Shown in pieces: positions 13,279 to 16,509 of a stretch of DNA of 16,509 nt (positions are counted from its first letter, which is position 1; each line of letters starts with the position of its first letter). The stretch is taken from assembly GCA_005879255.1 (NCBI GenBank), contig VBKY01000243.1:1-16509 (forward strand), written 5' to 3'. The notes under the pieces were generated by a model. It was given only the letters and a program-made list of their open reading frames with translations, was not told the DNA's origin and ran no database searches. The DNA is from Deltaproteobacteria bacterium. GTDB lineage: Bacteria; Desulfobacterota_B; Binatia; UBA9968. The position numbers and the translations under genes are program-made.

Positions 13279-14076
13279 ATGTCGAAGAGAATTTCGTGGA
13301 CAGTGTTATGTTTCTTAACAGTTTTGATTTACGATCGACCGGCTTTTGCGGACGGCATGGTTCTTTTTGATTTCAATCAGATTCACAGTCAATCAAAAAA
13401 AGGCGTGAACGCTTCCGACGTCGAGGCGTACATGGAGGGGCTGTTTGGATCTGACATTGCCGTCAGTCAGAACACGACCGCGGGCAACTCGTTTTTGAAG
13501 GTCGGCAAGGGAAACGGCGCGTCGGGAATCACAATCGATTTCGGCGCCAATCCGATCGACTCGTTCAGCGTCGATTTTCAGCTCTTTAAGAACGCAAAAA
13601 GCTTCACCATCTTGGCCGATGGAGTCGTCATCAATCAGCAGATTTTATCGAAAGCTCAAAGAAAGGCAGGTTTGACGGGGCATCAGAGCAGCTATTTCTT
13701 CGATACTCCGGTTCACACGTTACAGTTCGTGGGGTTGCAAAAGAAATCATTTGCCATTGACAACCTGGTAATCAACATTCCATTGCCCACCGATGAAGAA
13801 TTGGACAACCCGGATGATCTGAACGAGGAATCCGAGAGCGATTCGAATGAGAATGGGAATAATTCCGAAAACAGCTTGCCTGGCGGAGCAGGCGCCGGCG
13901 GCGATAGCATCATCACTAACCAAGTCACCGCGGCCGTGCCCGAACCGTCCTCACTGTTGATGCTCGCAATCGGCCTGTGCGGCCCCATGGTTCTCGCGCA
14001 GAGTTCTCGCGCTGTAAACCAGCTGAGCGCGCGCATGTATTCATCCAACAAAGTCACGGCAAGTGCGCCGTTGTAG
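13279..14076 (+). CDS. PEP-CTERM sorting-signal exported protein, C-terminus probably frameshifted
   Basis: A 265-residue secreted protein. A signal peptide spans 1-24 (VLCFLTVLIYDRPAFA, cleaved before DG). A beta-rich domain follows to about 170, ending in FAIDNLVINIP, a common feature of PEP-CTERM proteins. An acidic Asn/Ser-rich linker (174-200) and Gly-rich segment lead to VPEPSSLLMLAIGL (220-233), the PEP-CTERM signal read by exosortase/EpsH systems for surface display in biofilm-forming Gram-negatives. The signal normally ends within a few residues in an Arg-rich tail. Here it runs on for 32 residues without one. A +1 shift just after LAIGL would give an SRR-containing tail and a stop at 14015-14017. 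The start at 13279 is favoured by AGG spaced 8-9 nt upstream. The last 23 bp overlap a decayed MFS gene on the other strand. Confidence 0.75.
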   Translation: MSKRISWTVLCFLTVLIYDRPAFADGMVLFDFNQIHSQSKKGVNASDVEAYMEGLFGSDIAVSQNTTAGNSFLKVGKGNGASGITIDFGANPIDSFSVDFQLFKNAKSFTILADGVVINQQILSKAQRKAGLTGHQSSYFFDTPVHTLQFVGLQKKSFAIDNLVINIPLPTDEELDNPDDLNEESESDSNENGNNSENSLPGGAGAGGDSIITNQVTAAVPEPSSLLMLAIGLCGPMVLAQSSRAVNQLSARMYSSNKVTASAPL

Positions 14077-14495
14077 GCGGCTTGATTCTTGGACCCGCAG
14101 CGACTCCGACTAATCCGACAAGCGCAAGACATGTAAACGCGAACTGCTGCGCGCCGGCGAACGCTGCAGCATGCGTCCAAAGGTTCTCCGCTTGCATTGA
14201 TCTCCATCAGTGCCACAGCGGTTGTTGTACCAACGGTTCCGGAACCACAAGTGGCGAGCGCCGCCGCAAGAGCCCTTTGCTTGAATATATCAACGTCGAT
14301 GAAGGGCTTTGTCACAAATAGTTCGATCCACACGAAACTCGCAAGACCGATCGCCGCCAGAGTAAAACAGCCGATCACCAACGGCGACATCCAGCCATTC
14401 CTCGCGCCGAATGTCAGGCCAATCAGAAACGCCGGATAGCCAATTAGCAAGGTTAGAGCGACCCCGGGGGGGACCCTGCGCCACCGGTCGGTCAC
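14054..14495 (-). pseudogene. Decayed MFS transporter (DHA2/EmrB-like), internally deleted and frameshifted
   Basis: Reading from 14495, the minus strand gives LLIGYPAFLIGLTFGARNGW, a second hydrophobic segment (VIGCFTLAAIGLASFVWIEL) and KPFIDVDIFKQRALAAALA. This is the middle region of 14-span drug:H+ antiporters ('GW.sp.vi ... Fv.iE ... P.idl.lF..R'). Around 14195-14207 the match jumps to another frame, which reads HAAAFAGAQQFAFTCLALVG, then LVGVAAGPRIKPP, and stops at 14054-14056, like the last span and C-terminus of the same family. The spans that should lie between are missing, as is everything before. An intact member would be about 500 residues, so this is a remnant. In-frame readthrough upstream ends at a TAA at 14538-14540. 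Confidence 0.65.
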
Positions 14496-14682
14496 TGTCG
14501 ACCAGCCCGGCGCATCGATCCAAATGCGGAAAAGTCCTTATTCATTAGGGGGTTACAATTTTCGCAGCGCTTCACTATTTTGTTCAGAATTGCTCCTTTG
14601 CCAGCGCCCAATCGCATTTGCCGCGACTAGAAAAATGTTCAAGAAATTGGCTACTTAGACGCGCTGCCCGACAACTTTTTAC

Positions 14683-14711
14683 TTGGCATATATTTGGCGA
14701 TGTTAGATAAT
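14683..14711 (+). promoter_or_regulatory. Promoter of the coiled-coil/SH3b membrane protein gene
   Basis: TTGGCA (14683-14688, 5 of 6), an exact 17-bp spacer, then GATAAT (14706-14711, 5 of 6). The start would be near 14718, about 27 nt before the ATG at 14745. This is the best sigma70 match in the window. Confidence 0.7.
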
Positions 14712-14744
14712 CGTCCTGCCCCAATTTCGAATAGGAGACCACAA

Positions 14745-16367
14745 ATGGACAATCTGTTTGTTTGGATCGTAATGTTTGCCGGAGCGGTTATCGTTCTGCT
14801 GGGTATTTTCTTGGTTGCATCCGAGAAAGAACTCAAAGTCAAACGCCGCGAGATCGATGAATTGCTCACAAGACTGGAGAATGGCCCACAACAAAATTCT
14901 ACAGGCCAGCTGGTAACGCCGCAGCCGAACAACTCCGCGGAATTGGCTGAGCTTCGCGCGAGAAATCAAGATCTCCAGAATCGACTAAACACACTGGCCG
15001 GCAAGTTGGAATTGAGCGCTAGAACGATCGAGGAACTGCAAGCAACGCACGACAGCACTGACGCCGCGCGCGCGACGATGCAAGAACTACATGCGGCGAA
15101 CGACCGGCTCAAAACAGAAGTGAACGAACTTAGAAACCGCTTGCAGGCAAGCGCAGCTCACATCACCGGCTCGGCGGCCGGCACCCAAGACGCGGACCGT
15201 CATGCTCTGCTGCAACGCGAAATGATGGCATTGAAGCACGAGCTCGAAGAAAGCCACGCCAAGCTAAGGGAACTTGCAAGTCTACAGCAGAAACTTGCCA
15301 GCGTCGACGCGCTTGAAGAAAGGCATCGGGAGGAACGGCTGCGAATGGAAAGCCGAATTACTGAACTTGAGAAAGAGATTTCAATGGGTCAAGAAAACGT
15401 CCGTGAGTGGGAATCCCTGCGAGATCGATTGGCCGAGTCGGAACGCATTCAAGAGACTCTGCGCCTTGAAAGCCGCCAGCATGATGAGGAGATTGCTCGT
15501 TGGCGACAACGCATCGCGGACGGCGAAGAAAACCGCAGACGGCTGGCATCGCTTCAGGCACCCTACGAGCAATTGATCGCCAGGCAAGCCGCGCTCGCCG
15601 AACAGCAGCGCGAGTTTCAAGACGAGCTCGCGGGCTTTGCCCGGATGATTGCCCTGCCAGCTCAAGAAAAGCCGCCAATGAGCTCGGCGTCGCATCCTCC
15701 TTCGCACGCCGGCGGACATTCGACTGGCGCAGATGATGAAACTCGATCGAGCGCCATGTCCCCCGCGGTTTTTGCAAATCCTCGGGAAAACGACACGCCG
15801 AGTCCATCGAGCATCGCTCCGCAGGGCGATGCCGCCGCTGCGCCAGAGCACAAAACGGCGCGACGCTTCGGCATCTTTTCTGCCATAATTGTGCTGGCGG
15901 CAGCGACGGTGTTAGGCGTCCAGTACTTGAATCCAAACGCCGGCGAATCGACGACTCCCAGCGTCGTAGCCAGTGCGCCGCGGGTAACAGATCATTCCGT
16001 ACCGTCGGTCACGGCCTTGTCGAGCGCGAACCCGCAGCCGACTGTAATCGAACCGGCAACGGTCCCCACGGCGCCGCTGACAAAGGATGCCAGCAAGCCG
16101 GCTGTTAACGAAAATAGAGAAGCCCCAAAACCGACGCCACTGGCTAAACAGGAGCCACGCGCGATCGGTACCTACGAAATTACTCGGCCCAGCCGGGTTT
16201 ACGCCGCGCCAACTGAATCATCGGAGCTGATCGGTGAAATTGAGCCTGGAGTAAAAGTCAACGTTGTCGATACCCGCGACGGCTGGTTCGAAATCCACTC
16301 AAAACATGGACGCCCGCCCGGATTCATTCGCCGCGAGGTTACCGCGCGGGTTGCCGGGCGCAATTAG
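14745..16367 (+). CDS. Two-span membrane protein with a long coiled coil and a C-terminal SH3b domain
   Basis: A 540-residue protein of unrecognised family. In order: a membrane span (4-24); a long charged Glu/Arg/Leu-rich coiled coil (about 26-300) with one low-complexity break near 46-62; a Pro/Ser/Ala-rich linker (305-370); KTARR and a second membrane span (374-394); a second Pro/Ala/Thr-rich linker (398-474); and an SH3b domain (475-533) with VKVNVVDTRDGWFEIHSK and RPPGFIRREV. Positive charges follow span 1 and precede span 2, so the coiled coil should be cytoplasmic and the SH3b domain periplasmic. The start at 14745 is chosen because AGGAG precedes it by 8 nt; an upstream TTG frame start at 14694 overlaps the promoter. 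The SH3b domain resembles those of the 10976-11527 lipoprotein. A role linking a cytoplasmic assembly to the cell wall is inference. Confidence 0.8.
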   Translation: MDNLFVWIVMFAGAVIVLLGIFLVASEKELKVKRREIDELLTRLENGPQQNSTGQLVTPQPNNSAELAELRARNQDLQNRLNTLAGKLELSARTIEELQATHDSTDAARATMQELHAANDRLKTEVNELRNRLQASAAHITGSAAGTQDADRHALLQREMMALKHELEESHAKLRELASLQQKLASVDALEERHREERLRMESRITELEKEISMGQENVREWESLRDRLAESERIQETLRLESRQHDEEIARWRQRIADGEENRRRLASLQAPYEQLIARQAALAEQQREFQDELAGFARMIALPAQEKPPMSSASHPPSHAGGHSTGADDETRSSAMSPAVFANPRENDTPSPSSIAPQGDAAAAPEHKTARRFGIFSAIIVLAAATVLGVQYLNPNAGESTTPSVVASAPRVTDHSVPSVTALSSANPQPTVIEPATVPTAPLTKDASKPAVNENREAPKPTPLAKQEPRAIGTYEITRPSRVYAAPTESSELIGEIEPGVKVNVVDTRDGWFEIHSKHGRPPGFIRREVTARVAGRN

Positions 16368-16509
16368 AATCTCCCCATCGCTCGCTTTAAGCCGCAGTAC
16401 ACGTCAAGGACTCGCCGGTTCCAACGCAGATCAAATCACGACACGCAGTAATAGCCGCTCAAACAAGCTTTCTCAGCAGTGAGTGGATCGTCTTGTTCTT
16501 GCGAATCTC
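16368..16509. other. Right-edge intergenic sequence
   Basis: No gene, terminator or RNA is visible in the last 142 bases. Confidence 0.5.

Noticed and set aside
1..16509. CRISPR arrays, tRNA or rRNA genes, complete insertion sequences, toxin-antitoxin or defence systems
   Set aside because: No regularly spaced repeats, cloverleaf-like sequence, transposase or known defence domain was recognised by eye.

Overview
The window looks like a chromosomal segment from an uncultured, moderately GC-rich Gram-negative bacterium. Evidence for this is two lipoprotein signal peptides, a PEP-CTERM type exported protein, an ETF:quinone-oxidoreductase-like membrane protein and sigma70-like promoters. The gene mix (archaeal-type GAPDH homologue, stand-alone ThrRS editing domain, 'DFQHHY' amidohydrolase) would suit a deltaproteobacterial-like or Binatota/Tectomicrobia-like soil or sediment lineage, but the taxon is an inference and no marker gene is present.

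Layout. Bases 1-190 hold, on the minus strand, what looks like the 5' part of a group II intron type element that runs off the left edge. Then come pmbA/tldE and tldD on the minus strand, a metalloprotease pair, with GAAC-rich short repeats on both sides of pmbA. Divergent from tldD is an archaeal-type glyceraldehyde-3-phosphate dehydrogenase homologue (3263-4330, +). On the minus strand follow a DUF192 lipoprotein, a membrane Fe-S/CCG-domain oxidoreductase that is probably its operon partner, and an IclR-family regulator with a good promoter.

The best-supported regulatory system is at 8180-8375. It has a promoter, a 26-codon leader peptide with Trp codons 14, 15 and 17, mutually exclusive hairpins and a strong intrinsic terminator just before trpE. 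This is a complete ribosome-mediated tryptophan attenuator. The -10 box lies so close to the leader ATG that the transcript is probably leaderless. The attenuator controls trpE, trpG (4-bp overlap) and, 12 bp later, a stand-alone threonyl-tRNA synthetase editing-domain protein.

The right third holds a two-SH3b lipoprotein, a family-2 amidohydrolase (minus), a gene-poor stretch with a likely coding remnant, a PEP-CTERM protein whose C-terminus looks frameshifted, a decayed MFS transporter, and a two-membrane-span coiled-coil protein ending in an SH3b domain. The 12.6-14.7 kb stretch is the most decayed and accessory-like part.
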